A stretch of DNA of 64,000 nucleotides from Pseudomonas tehranensis (lineage in GTDB: Bacteria > Pseudomonadota > Gammaproteobacteria > Pseudomonadales > Pseudomonadaceae), in assembly GCF_014268615.1 (NCBI RefSeq), contig NZ_JABWQV010000003.1:41234-105233 (forward strand). The letters run 5' to 3'. The position numbers were made by a program, and so were the translations under genes. Below are positions 32,148 to 40,087 of the stretch, piece by piece; the first letter of the stretch is position 1; the number at the start of each line of letters is the position of its first letter. The notes beneath the pieces were generated by a model. The model saw only the letters and a list, made by a program, of their open reading frames with translations. It was not told the DNA's origin and did not search any database.

Positions 32148-32821
32148 AACTGATCAACGCACGTCAGGTATGGACAGAGGCTCAGCACGAATCGAACGCG
32201 TCGATCAGCGCTGTAGCTATCGACAAGGCGCAGTCGGCACCGATCAAGAAGGGGCAGCGCATGCGCCGCGCCGAGGCGGTGTTCGCGGCGCTGGGGGAGG
32301 ACAAGGAGGAGCGCATCCAGGTTGTTCGCCAGAAGATCAGCATCAGCGAGACGCGGCGCACGCCTGCTGGCCGGTCAACTGCCCGTGCCGCTCACCTGGC
32401 CACCATCGGTAAGGTGTTGCGCGCCATCGACACACTGCCGTTCCAGGTACAGCAGTTCGGGCACTACCTGTATCACCCGGCAATGAACATGAAGCACCTG
32501 CTGAACGCGGTACTGCTGATCACCGCCAAGGCCGCGCTGCCAGACCTGACATCGGCCAAGCGCGTGAAAGCGCAGTACCTAGTGACCCTGGCCCTGCAAT
32601 CGTACAAGGGGGAGGTGGCCGGATCTGCCGAGTGGGGACCGGCGCGGGTTGCTGCCGAGATGGACAGCTTCTTCGGCGTCACCATCGACCCGAAGAACTG
32701 GACGCGTGACTGGCTCGACCTGTGGGAATCCCTGAAAGAAGTGATAAAGGAAGTGGATATTCAGGCTCAGCAACCACTATGGCAGGTGATTCACTCGGAA
32801 AAAGATCAAGAGGCGGCATAA
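32144..32821 (+). CDS. Protein in the Q (late antiterminator) position
   Basis: This 225-aa basic protein has no motif I can name with certainty. It is helical, with KKGQRMRRAEAVFAALGEDK, SISETRRTPAGRSTARAAHL and WTRDWLDLWESLKEVIKEVD. It ends 5 bases before a consensus promoter that is followed by a terminator, exactly where lambdoid phages encode Q. I therefore infer a late-transcription role. Confidence 0.6.
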   Translation: MKLINARQVWTEAQHESNASISAVAIDKAQSAPIKKGQRMRRAEAVFAALGEDKEERIQVVRQKISISETRRTPAGRSTARAAHLATIGKVLRAIDTLPFQVQQFGHYLYHPAMNMKHLLNAVLLITAKAALPDLTSAKRVKAQYLVTLALQSYKGEVAGSAEWGPARVAAEMDSFFGVTIDPKNWTRDWLDLWESLKEVIKEVDIQAQQPLWQVIHSEKDQEAA

Positions 32822-32826
32822 TCATA

Positions 32827-32855
32827 TTGACATGACGGGGTTTTGCGCGTACTTT
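32827..32855 (+). promoter_or_regulatory. Late promoter (pR'-like)
   Basis: TTGACA (32827-32832), a spacer of exactly 17 bases and TACTTT (32850-32855) form the best sigma-70 promoter seen in the window. Transcription would start near 32862 and meet a strong terminator about 40 bases later. Confidence 0.85.
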
Positions 32856-32898
32856 TCCCATAGTGCACAAGTAACGCGAAACTGCACACCGTTAAAGA

Positions 32899-32924
32899 AA
32901 GCCCGGGTTCTGCCGGGCTTTTTT
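32899..32924 (+). terminator. Late leader terminator (tR'-like)
   Basis: GCCCGG pairs with CCGGGC across a short loop and is followed by six Ts. A transcript from the promoter at 32827 would end here as a leader RNA of about 60 nt unless antiterminated, the lambda pR'-tR' design. Confidence 0.88.
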
Positions 32925-32979
32925 GTGCCAGGTGAAAAGTATTAGCCTCTGTTTCCGTTGTTTGAAATAGAGGGGCTTT

Positions 32980-33321
32980 ATGAGTCTTAGTGGAATTGCT
33001 GACCAGATCAGCGCGCTTGGCGCGCAGTTTCCGATGACCGGGATCATTGCCGGGGTTTTAACCTTTGCACTCCTGGCAGGGTACAAGCGCAATTACTCTG
33101 ACGGTAAGTGGATCGCGGCCCTGCTAGCTCTGCTGGTGCTTTGGGCATTCTTTCCGCATGGTTACCATGCCATTTTCAATCCTGAGATGCCGAAACTGCT
33201 TTTCGAGCAAGCTATGAAAGTGCCTCCGCAAAAGGCGCTTTTCCTTGCCGATGTAGTCTGGACAGTAATTGGCGCGGTCATTGGTTGGATAGTTTCCAAT
33301 AAAATTGATCCGCACTACTGA
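32980..33321 (+). CDS. Membrane protein, first late gene
   Basis: This 113-aa protein has three hydrophobic segments (about residues 18-36, 44-60 and 89-107) and the motif GYKRNYSDGKWIAALLALLV. It is the first gene after the late terminator and ahead of the holin-like pair, so it may take part in lysis. The function is not established. A terminator-like hairpin follows it. Confidence 0.65.
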   Translation: MSLSGIADQISALGAQFPMTGIIAGVLTFALLAGYKRNYSDGKWIAALLALLVLWAFFPHGYHAIFNPEMPKLLFEQAMKVPPQKALFLADVVWTVIGAVIGWIVSNKIDPHY

Positions 33322-33350
33322 TGCCAAAGCAGGGCAACAGGATTTATGAA

Positions 33351-33376
33351 AGCCTCGCCTTGTGCGGGGCTTTTTT
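33351..33376 (+). terminator. Intrinsic terminator in late operon
   Basis: GCCTCGC/GCGGGGC with a CTTGT loop followed by TTTTTTG lies 30 bases after the 32980 gene. Late messages must read through it. Confidence 0.8.
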
Positions 33377-33509
33377 GTTTTCAGCCCCGCCACACCCTTC
33401 GCTCTGAGCTGGGAGTGCTGCTGGAGCTAACCTATTCGCCGCTGCTCCCCAGCATTTGGCCGCTCACACCGGCCCTTTTATTCAATCATGCACAGTCGGA
33501 GTCGAGCGC

Positions 33510-33839
33510 ATGGAATTACTTCATCGCCTGTTCGAAAAGCTCGACTGGGCACTAGCCGGACTGATTGGCGCGATTGCCGCCAGCTTCTGGCACCGCGATG
33601 ACCTGGTGGACCGAAAGGCCTGGGCCATCTTCATTTTCTCCGGCGCGGTCTGTGCCCATTACCTGACAGGCCTGGTCAGCTCTTACTTCGGTGTGGTCGA
33701 GCCGCGCAGTGTTGCCGGTGTCGGTTTCCTCCTGGGAACATTCGGCGGATCGCTCATTGCAGCAATCACCCGGGCTATCAAAGCCGCTGACCTCTGGGCA
33801 TTCATCCGCCAGCGGTTCGGGGGAGGCAATCCACCATGA
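33510..33839 (+). CDS. Holin-like membrane protein
   Basis: This 109-aa protein has three hydrophobic segments (ALAGLIGAIAASFW, AWAIFIFSGAVCAHYLTGLV, VGFLLGTFGGSLIAAITRAI) and a charged tail (RQRFGGGNPP), the class I holin layout. It is translationally coupled to another small membrane gene. The start at 33510 avoids an unrelated 18-residue extension. Confidence 0.75.
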   Translation: MELLHRLFEKLDWALAGLIGAIAASFWHRDDLVDRKAWAIFIFSGAVCAHYLTGLVSSYFGVVEPRSVAGVGFLLGTFGGSLIAAITRAIKAADLWAFIRQRFGGGNPP

Positions 33840-34180
33840 ATCTCGAACTGATCAACTCCATCGCCTGCGGCTTCATTGCCTTGTGGGCGTTCTGGTGCGT
33901 GGTGAGTGGAAAAGTAAGGGACGGCATCCTTGGTAAGCTGATCTACTCGACCATCGCCATCAGCGCCTACGTGGTCACCACTGGGCACAACAGCTTTCTG
34001 TTCGGGCCGACCGTTGCCGGTTTGACACTGCACATTGCCCTGGCTCTGGCCGGTGTCCGCCACTTGTTCATGGTCACGTACTGGCAGAGGGTGAAGGGCT
34101 GGCTCTGTCGGCATATGAACTGCGAGCACTGCATGGGCTGTGACAAGGCCCCGGGCGGGATCGAGCGCCGAACCAAATAA
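33836..34180 (+). CDS. Second holin/antiholin-like membrane protein
   Basis: This 114-aa protein has three membrane spans in the first 80 residues and a Cys-rich cytoplasmic tail (RHMNCEHCMGCDKAPGG). It overlaps the preceding holin-like gene by four bases. Such pairs often act as holin and antiholin; which is which cannot be told. Confidence 0.7.
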   Translation: MNLELINSIACGFIALWAFWCVVSGKVRDGILGKLIYSTIAISAYVVTTGHNSFLFGPTVAGLTLHIALALAGVRHLFMVTYWQRVKGWLCRHMNCEHCMGCDKAPGGIERRTK

Positions 34181-34181
34181 T

Positions 34182-34219
34182 TCGCGACACGTTTCGCGAG
34201 TCAGCAAATTGTGTCGCGA
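34182..34219. repeat. 38-bp inverted-repeat element, copy 2 (upstream of acb2-like gene)
   Basis: TCGCGACAC at 34182-34190 is mirrored by GTGTCGCGA at 34211-34219. The left 14 bases (TCGCGACACGTTTC) and the overall 38-bp span equal the copy in the Rha gene. It fills the leader directly before the ribosome binding site. Confidence 0.7.
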
Positions 34220-34239
34220 CACGCGACGAGGAGAGCAAC

Positions 34240-34470
34240 ATGGATAACCAGCACAAGAAGATCACCGGCTACCGCGACCTGACTCAGTCTGAAATCGACG
34301 GCATGAACTCGATCAAGGCTCTGGAGGCTGACACCGGAGAGTTGTTCAAGCAGATCGGACAGATTGAAGGCGTTGATCCTCGGTTGCTGGCGCTGGCCAA
34401 GACCAACCTGCAACAAGGCTTCATGTGGTTCGTTCGCTCGATTGCCAAGCCAGCCGACCCGTTCGTCTAA
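34240..34470 (+). CDS. acb2: Acb2/Tad1-like cyclic nucleotide sponge (anti-CBASS)
   Basis: This 76-aa protein matches the Acb2/Tad1 helical hairpin pattern as I know it: HKKITGYRDLTQSEIDGMN, IKALEADTGELFKQI, then LLALAKTNLQQGFMWFVRSI and a final KPADPF. Acb2 proteins form hexamers that bind and sequester cyclic oligonucleotide second messengers of CBASS (and some Thoeris) defences, so they protect the phage late in infection. GAGGAG precedes the ATG. It is slightly shorter than the best known homologues, mainly in the loop between helices. Confidence 0.8.
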   Translation: MDNQHKKITGYRDLTQSEIDGMNSIKALEADTGELFKQIGQIEGVDPRLLALAKTNLQQGFMWFVRSIAKPADPFV

Positions 34471-34542
34471 TTCGCTTCCCAGACAATGTAGCTCAGCGTT
34501 CGCCCAATCTCACGAACGCGGTTATTTGTTGCAGGGTTGGCA

Positions 34543-34902
34543 TCAGGCGCGGTTCAAGTTATGGAACCACGTCGAGTAAAAGTTGCTGAGAACAAACTGG
34601 ATGATTGAGCCTGGTACTGTGAAGCAGCGCTCGCGGTCGCTGAAAGGCATGCAGCCATCTTGGCCGTTAATGATCTCTAGGTGGCGATCCATTCCTTCCG
34701 AAAGCTCCTTGAAGAAGGACTCATCCGGAAGAAAATCCAAGAAAACAAGATTATCGTGGGTCAATTTGAGCGTTTTCTTTGCGGTGTCAAGCTCATTGCT
34801 AGATGCGCGGCGCGGTTCATTGAGCACGATTCTGGCGGCAAAGTAATTGGCAATACAGTTTGTTAGCTTTTGCTGATCAATCTGCGTGTTGCTTTCTTGC
34901 AT
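34543..34902 (-). CDS. Hypothetical minus-strand moron
   Basis: This 119-aa protein starts MQESNTQIDQQKLTNCIANY at 34902 and is helical and acidic (ELSEGMDRHLEIINGQDGCM), ending in an aromatic stretch (FYSTWFHNLNRA). It runs against the late operon and is AT-rich. Ribosome binding is weak (GAGAGCC). The function is unknown. Confidence 0.6.
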   Translation of the reverse strand: MQESNTQIDQQKLTNCIANYFAARIVLNEPRRASSNELDTAKKTLKLTHDNLVFLDFLPDESFFKELSEGMDRHLEIINGQDGCMPFSDRERCFTVPGSIIQFVLSNFYSTWFHNLNRA

Positions 34903-35229
34903 GTGGTGGCTCTCGGTTAAGTTGGAGGGATGTGGCGCCGCGAGTAACTGCATACGCCCAAAGCGTAACCATATCAACCCTATTCCTAAAAGGCTTGACC
35001 AGGCTCAAGTAATCTCTATGGCGTTGCGAAGCTGGCCGAGCAGCAGTTGATTGATGTGCTGCTGGATGCCGGGGGAAGGTAGGTGTGCCGCAGATGAGTG
35101 CAGCCCGTAGTTCTGGCTGCCTACCACGAACGCACATCTTGGTTACCTGGGCGCCTACATAGACCTTGGTAGGGAGACGCTGCCTCAGGTGCCCGGGCAT
35201 ACTCGAACCTCATTTAAAAGGAGGTTGGT
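34903..35229. other. 327-bp gap with a gene remnant
   Basis: No full gene is seen. Plus-strand codons at about 35018-35086 read YGVAKLAEQQLIDVLLDAGG then Arg and stop, which looks like the C-terminal end of a lost phage gene. TTGACC (34995-35000) and TATGGC (35017-35022), 16 bases apart, could be a promoter for the 35230 gene. Confidence 0.4.
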
Positions 35230-35727
35230 ATGAGTTTCGAAGCGATCCAAACTACTCAGTTCGATTTGACAAGGAATGCGGCTTTCCATGCCGGGCAGAT
35301 GAAGTCGTTTGCAGCGTCTTTGAGCAAAAGCCTCAACGAACTACTCAATAGCGAGGTTCCTACAGAGCAGTGGGGGACATCTGCCGCAATAGGGAGTGAC
35401 GGGATCACGCTTCGTGTAAGCACCCCGTTTGGCGAGGCTCGGGCGGTATCGGTTGTTTATTTGAGCGGCGGTTACATCGGTCTTCGATATGTCTTCGAGA
35501 AGCTTGTCACGGCAGCCGGTGGGGAGGCCATATTCCAGCCGGTGTGGGCAGTTCGAATATCGGGTGAGGGCAAGGTTGTGAGTGATGATGGTGCTGATCC
35601 AATTTTCAGCATGCGAGCGATTTCGGCAAACGAGCGTGACAATGGAGTTGTAACGGTGGCCCTGTCCGCTCTTTATGCAATCGCTACGGACCAAGGCTAT
35701 TACGTCGCCGATGAAGAAGTAGGCTAG
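35230..35727 (+). CDS. Hypothetical accessory gene
   Basis: This 165-aa protein has a strong ribosome binding site (AAAAGGAGG). An N-terminal helical part (FDLTRNAAFHAGQMKSFAAS) precedes a beta-rich middle (GITLRVSTPFGEARAVSVVY). No family is recognised. It lies in the accessory island between lysis and packaging genes. Confidence 0.7.
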   Translation: MSFEAIQTTQFDLTRNAAFHAGQMKSFAASLSKSLNELLNSEVPTEQWGTSAAIGSDGITLRVSTPFGEARAVSVVYLSGGYIGLRYVFEKLVTAAGGEAIFQPVWAVRISGEGKVVSDDGADPIFSMRAISANERDNGVVTVALSALYAIATDQGYYVADEEVG

Positions 35728-35736
35728 GGATTCGAT

Positions 35737-35811
35737 ATGACGAAGCAACCCGACTGGGAGGCAATCGAACGCGCCTTTCCAGTCGGATGGCTGTTACATC
35801 CTAGGGACTGA
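35737..35811 (+). pseudogene. Truncated N-terminus of a phage HTH/terminase-like gene
   Basis: The 24 codons MTKQPDWEAIERAFPVGWLL and HPRD then stop. TKQPDWEAIERAF is the usual opening of phage helix-turn-helix (small terminase-like) proteins, which continue xAGxLSxREIA. Here the continuation is lost at 35776, just before the inserted minus-strand gene. This looks like a scar of island insertion. Confidence 0.55.
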
Positions 35812-36088
35812 TTCGTTTTAAGATGCACGGCCCCACTGGTTGACCGTAGGCTGTACATTCGGCATGAATTTCGGCAAACCCCTGTACGAAGCTTCCGATG
35901 CACAGCCCCAAAAGTGCCGCAATGACGACATAGGCCCATACACGATCTGTTGGCATTGGCTGGCGCTTCATCCACGAATCTACACAGCGGGCTCCGTAGA
36001 ATAGAAAGTACAGGGCGATTAACGCAGCTACGCCGATTGCCGAGTAAAAGCCCAGCGAAAAGATACTGAGCGGTTTAAGAAACTCCAT
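35801..36088 (-). CDS. Two-helix membrane protein (moron)
   Basis: This 95-aa protein has two membrane spans (SIFSLGFYSAIGVAALIALY and VWAYVVIAALLGLCIGSF) separated by a basic loop. AAAAAAGGAGATG precedes the ATG, an excellent ribosome binding site. It is on the minus strand against the late operon, so probably expressed in the lysogen. A role in superinfection exclusion is possible but not shown. Confidence 0.7.
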   Translation of the reverse strand: MEFLKPLSIFSLGFYSAIGVAALIALYFLFYGARCVDSWMKRQPMPTDRVWAYVVIAALLGLCIGSFVQGFAEIHAECTAYGQPVGPCILKRISP

Positions 36089-36203
36089 TGCACATCTCCT
36101 TTTTTAAAGTGCGGCTCGATTGAAGCACTCTGGCATCACGCCCGCCACTCAACTGCGTGTAGTTTCTAGCGCTCGCGTGGCTTGATCACAGGACGCACTC
36201 CAA

Positions 36204-36827
36204 ATGCACAGGCCTATGCCTCCTGCGTCACTACTTGTACTGTCCGAGCTAACCGACATGGGCATCCGCTTGGCGCCCGCCCCCGAAGTGTGGGAATGGC
36301 TCCAAGTCGAGATCCTTGCCAATACCGGTAGCATCCACAACCCAGACCATGCTCACCTGATCGACGCCGACGTGCGGGTCATGTGGGCATCGTCAGCATT
36401 CGAAAAGCAGGGCCGCACAGTCCTGGGCCAGGCCGAGCAGGTAGCGTTCCGCGCTGGAGGTTGGCAGAAGGCCCGGATGGAGCAACAAATGCGCGATTGG
36501 TTCGGCGATGTGCCGGCCTACATCATCACCCTGGCTGCTGACTACTGTGCCCAATGCAGCGATGCCGACTTCTGTGCGCTGGTTGAACATGAGCTGTACC
36601 ACATCGCCCAGGCGAAGGATCAGTACGGCGCACCCAAGTTCACCCAGGAAGGCTTGCCCAAGCTTGAGATGCGCGGACACGACGTTGAAGAGTTCGTCGG
36701 TGTCGTCCGCCGCTACGGTGCAAGCCCTGACGTTCAAGCGTTGGTGGACGCTGCAAACAAACCTGCTGAGGTGGGGAAACTGAAAATATCGAGGGCCTGC
36801 GGAACCTGTCTGCTCAAGTTGGCCTGA
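36204..36827 (+). CDS. Putative phage metallopeptidase (HExxH)
   Basis: This 207-aa protein belongs to the putative metallopeptidase family found beside terminase genes. The zinc motif HELYH (His129-Glu130-x-x-His133) follows DADFCALVE, with YCAQC upstream and GHDVEEFVGVVRRYG downstream. Its substrate is unknown. Confidence 0.8.
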   Translation: MHRPMPPASLLVLSELTDMGIRLAPAPEVWEWLQVEILANTGSIHNPDHAHLIDADVRVMWASSAFEKQGRTVLGQAEQVAFRAGGWQKARMEQQMRDWFGDVPAYIITLAADYCAQCSDADFCALVEHELYHIAQAKDQYGAPKFTQEGLPKLEMRGHDVEEFVGVVRRYGASPDVQALVDAANKPAEVGKLKISRACGTCLLKLA

Positions 36828-36859
36828 TTCTGTGACAGGTTTTGACGGATGAACCCCAT

Positions 36860-37333
36860 ATGGCAGTACTACGAAGCGAGGTCAAAGCCTTCATTGTTCA
36901 GGCACTTGCCTGCTTTGATACGCCATCTCAGGTGGTGGCAGCGGTCAAGACGGAATTCGGCATAGAGATCAGTCGTCAGCAGTGTGAATCGCACGACCCG
37001 ACTAAGTATGCAGGGCAGGGGCTTGGCGCGAAGTGGGTAGAGCTATTCCATGCTGCCCGAAAGCGTTTCCGCGAAGAGACCGCGGACATACCGATTGCCA
37101 ACCGTGCGTTTCGCCTCCGCACGCTTGGGCGCATGGCTGAGAAAGCCGAGAACATGAAGAACATGGCGCTGACTGCCCAGCTGCTGGAGCAGGCCGCCAA
37201 GGAGGTGGGTGACGTCTTCGTGAATCGCCGCCTTGAACCAATCAAACCCCCCGGATCAGAGGCGGGTGCCGAACCTGCCGCTGAATATGTGTTGAGGCCT
37301 GACGAAGATGTCCCTACCAGCCCGTACCTCTGA
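36860..37333 (+). CDS. terS: Terminase small subunit (DUF2280)
   Basis: This 157-aa DNA-recognition subunit of the packaging motor opens MAVLRSEVKAFIVQALACFD and continues TPSQVVAAVKTEFGIEISRQ, the DUF2280 pattern. The start at ATG 36860 fits that family; the TTG at 36842 gives only six extra residues. It overlaps the large subunit gene by 26 bases. Confidence 0.85.
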   Translation: MAVLRSEVKAFIVQALACFDTPSQVVAAVKTEFGIEISRQQCESHDPTKYAGQGLGAKWVELFHAARKRFREETADIPIANRAFRLRTLGRMAEKAENMKNMALTAQLLEQAAKEVGDVFVNRRLEPIKPPGSEAGAEPAAEYVLRPDEDVPTSPYL

Positions 37334-38627
37334 TGGGCTGGTCGCACTGACGCCAAAGCAGGCGAACATTTATTGCTGGGGCTTCCAGCCTGAGGCGCGC
37401 TTTCGCGATGCGGTGTGCGGTCGCCGGTTCGGTAAGACTTTCCTCGGCAAGGCTGAGATGCGCCGGGCCGCAAAGCTCGCTGCTGCCTGGAACGTCAGCG
37501 TCGAGGATGAAATCTGGTACGCCGCGCCGACGCAGAAGCAGGCCCGTCGGGTTTTCTGGCGCAGGCTGAAACAGGCCATCCCGAAATCTTGGCTGGCGAC
37601 CAAGCCGAACGAAACGGACATGTTGATCACGCTGAAGAGCGGTCACTTACTCCGGTGTGTCGGTCTGGAGAACTACGACGATCTGCGAGGTTCAGGTCTG
37701 TTCTTCATCCTTGTGGACGAATGGGCCGACTGCAAATACGCCGCTTGGGAAGAAGTCATCCGGCCGATGCTGTCGACCTGCACCTACACGCTCCCGAACG
37801 GCGAGGTTCGAAAGGGCGGTCATGCACTGCGCATTGGCACACCAAAAGGATTCAACCACTGCTACGACACGTTTCAAGACGGTAAGCCAGGACATGAGCC
37901 TGACCACCGTAGCTGGCTTTACACCTCACTCGATGGTGGCAACGTTCCGCCGGAAGAAATCGAGGCTGCCCGTCGCAAGATGGATCCCCGGACGTTCCGG
38001 CAAGAGTATGAGGGCAGCTTTGAGAACTACCAGGGCGTCGTCTACTACACGTTCAACCGTGAGGCGAACCGCACCAGCGAGACGATTAAGCGCGGTGAGG
38101 CGCTACACATCGGCATGGACTTCAACGTTATGAAGATGGCGGCCGTGGTGCACGTCATTCGTGACGATCTGCCCCTGGCGCTCAGCGAGTTCTCGGAGGT
38201 GCGCGACACGCCCGAGATGATCGAGAAGATCAAGCTTCGGTTTCCTGATCACAGCATTGCGATCTACCCGGACGCCAGCGGCCAGAACACCAGCAGCAAG
38301 AGCGCAAGCGAGTCGGACCTGTCACTACTGAAGAAGGCCGGCTTCACCGTTATCGTGGACACGACAAACCCCGCGGTGAAGGACCGGGTCAACGCCATGT
38401 GCGCAATGTTCGCCAACACATACGGCGAGCATCGCTACTTGGTCAACGTCGACCAGTGTCCGAAATACACGCAGTGCCTGGAACGCCAGATCTACACGGA
38501 TAAGGGCGAGCCCGACAAGAAGGCCGGATATGACCACCTGGTGGATGCGCCCGGCTACTTCATTGCCAAGCGCTACCCGATCAAGACACGCACAGGCGGA
38601 ACACGCCGAATTGGAGGCTTGGCCTGA
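37308..38627 (+). CDS. terL: Terminase large subunit
   Basis: This 439-aa ATPase-nuclease packages DNA into the prohead. Walker A GRRFGKT lies at residues 38-44, Walker B FFILVDE at 132-138. The C-terminal RNase H-like nuclease has Asp271 (GMDFNVM) and the YPDAS segment near 326. It overlaps the small subunit upstream and the portal start downstream. Confidence 0.93.
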   Translation: MSLPARTSDGLVALTPKQANIYCWGFQPEARFRDAVCGRRFGKTFLGKAEMRRAAKLAAAWNVSVEDEIWYAAPTQKQARRVFWRRLKQAIPKSWLATKPNETDMLITLKSGHLLRCVGLENYDDLRGSGLFFILVDEWADCKYAAWEEVIRPMLSTCTYTLPNGEVRKGGHALRIGTPKGFNHCYDTFQDGKPGHEPDHRSWLYTSLDGGNVPPEEIEAARRKMDPRTFRQEYEGSFENYQGVVYYTFNREANRTSETIKRGEALHIGMDFNVMKMAAVVHVIRDDLPLALSEFSEVRDTPEMIEKIKLRFPDHSIAIYPDASGQNTSSKSASESDLSLLKKAGFTVIVDTTNPAVKDRVNAMCAMFANTYGEHRYLVNVDQCPKYTQCLERQIYTDKGEPDKKAGYDHLVDAPGYFIAKRYPIKTRTGGTRRIGGLA

Positions 38628-40087
38628 TGCCAGTGCAATCGACAAACCCCGACTACGACGCGCACATCGCCGAGTGGAAAATGATGGACGATGCGCTCGA
38701 GGGCGAGTGCGCCGTCAAGCGTAACGAGCGCAACTTGCCTAAGCCCAGCGGCATGACCGAAGCTGAAAAGCTCGACGGCGTGGGCAACAAGTATCTCTAC
38801 GAGAACTACACGGCCAGGGCTCAGTACGAACACTGGGTCCGCGATGCGTTGCGTTCGATGATGGGACTGGTATCGCGGTTGATTCCCGAGATCAAGCTTC
38901 CATCTGGCATGCAGGGGCTGGAGGAAAACGCCACATCTGACGGCTTCGGCCTCAAGCAACTGTTCTTTCGAATGGTTCGCCAGGCTATTTCCCATGGCCG
39001 GGTGCCGCTGGTAGTCAATATTGATGAGGGTGGCGAGCCGTATTTCTCGACCTATGCCACTCGCAACGCCATCAACTGGAAGGTGGGCAGCCAGGGCGGC
39101 CGGCAGGACCTGATCCTTTCCGTGTTTCGAGAGTTCCGCGACAACAAGGAGGATGAGTACGACCACGACAGCAAGATGGTCTACCGCGTCTTCAAGATGA
39201 TCGACAACGTCTGCCACAGCGAAGTGCTGGGGGAAGACGGCGCGGTTATCGAGGAGCTGAGACCGCTTGGCACCACTGGTGCTGATGCCCGGCTGATCAA
39301 AGGTCTGTATTACTTGCCGGTGATCTACTGCGGCTCGACCGACAACTCGCCTGAAGTGGACGAGGTGCCGCTGCTGACGATGGCGCGGGCCGCCCTGAAG
39401 TCCTACCAACTCAGCGCTGACTACTTCACCGCGCTGCATCAGACCAGTCACCCACAACCTTGGGTTTCTGGGCTTGATGACTCGGTAGAGCTGAGCGTGA
39501 CCGGTCCATCGGCAGCGTGGGATCTCGGCCCGAATGGCAAGTGCGGCTATCTGGAGTTCCAGGGGGCTGGCATTGAAGCTGTTCGCACGGCCATGGACGA
39601 CCAGAAGAACGCCGCTCTTGAAGCTGGCGCCAAGGTCATGGACGTGGGCGGCACTGAGTCAGGGGAGGCTCGTAAAACTCGCCAGAACGACCAGCACGCC
39701 ACGCTGCACAGCATTGTCATCACGGTGGCAGAAGCGGTGGAGCAGGCATTGCGGTACGCCGCCGAGTGGACGGGTTACGACCCGGATCAGATCACGTTCA
39801 AGGTGAAGCCTGAATTCGTGATGCCTGAAGTTGATGCCCAGGTCTTGGCCGAACTGCACAAGGGCGTCATGGCGGGGACAATCAGCGCCGACACCTACTG
39901 GCAGTACCTCACCACCGGCAAGCTGCCGGAACGCCCATACGACGAAGAGGCCGAACTGATCAGCGACGAGCGCGAATCGGCCGGCATCAACTTGGACAAA
40001 GACGATGCCGACGACAAGCTTGATGCAGGCGGACAGCCAGCTACTGGAGCAGACGACACGTCACTCGGTGATGATCGAGCGGCTTAA
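38627..40087 (+). CDS. Portal protein (DUF4055)
   Basis: This 486-aa protein forms the dodecameric portal vertex. It has the DUF4055 layout: YLYENYTARAQYEHWVRDAL, MMGLVSRLIPEIKLPSGMQG, GRVPLVVNIDEGG and LKSYQLSADYFTALHQTSHP. The C-terminus is acidic. It starts at the last base of the terminase stop and overlaps the minor head gene. Confidence 0.9.
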   Translation: MPVQSTNPDYDAHIAEWKMMDDALEGECAVKRNERNLPKPSGMTEAEKLDGVGNKYLYENYTARAQYEHWVRDALRSMMGLVSRLIPEIKLPSGMQGLEENATSDGFGLKQLFFRMVRQAISHGRVPLVVNIDEGGEPYFSTYATRNAINWKVGSQGGRQDLILSVFREFRDNKEDEYDHDSKMVYRVFKMIDNVCHSEVLGEDGAVIEELRPLGTTGADARLIKGLYYLPVIYCGSTDNSPEVDEVPLLTMARAALKSYQLSADYFTALHQTSHPQPWVSGLDDSVELSVTGPSAAWDLGPNGKCGYLEFQGAGIEAVRTAMDDQKNAALEAGAKVMDVGGTESGEARKTRQNDQHATLHSIVITVAEAVEQALRYAAEWTGYDPDQITFKVKPEFVMPEVDAQVLAELHKGVMAGTISADTYWQYLTTGKLPERPYDEEAELISDERESAGINLDKDDADDKLDAGGQPATGADDTSLGDDRAA

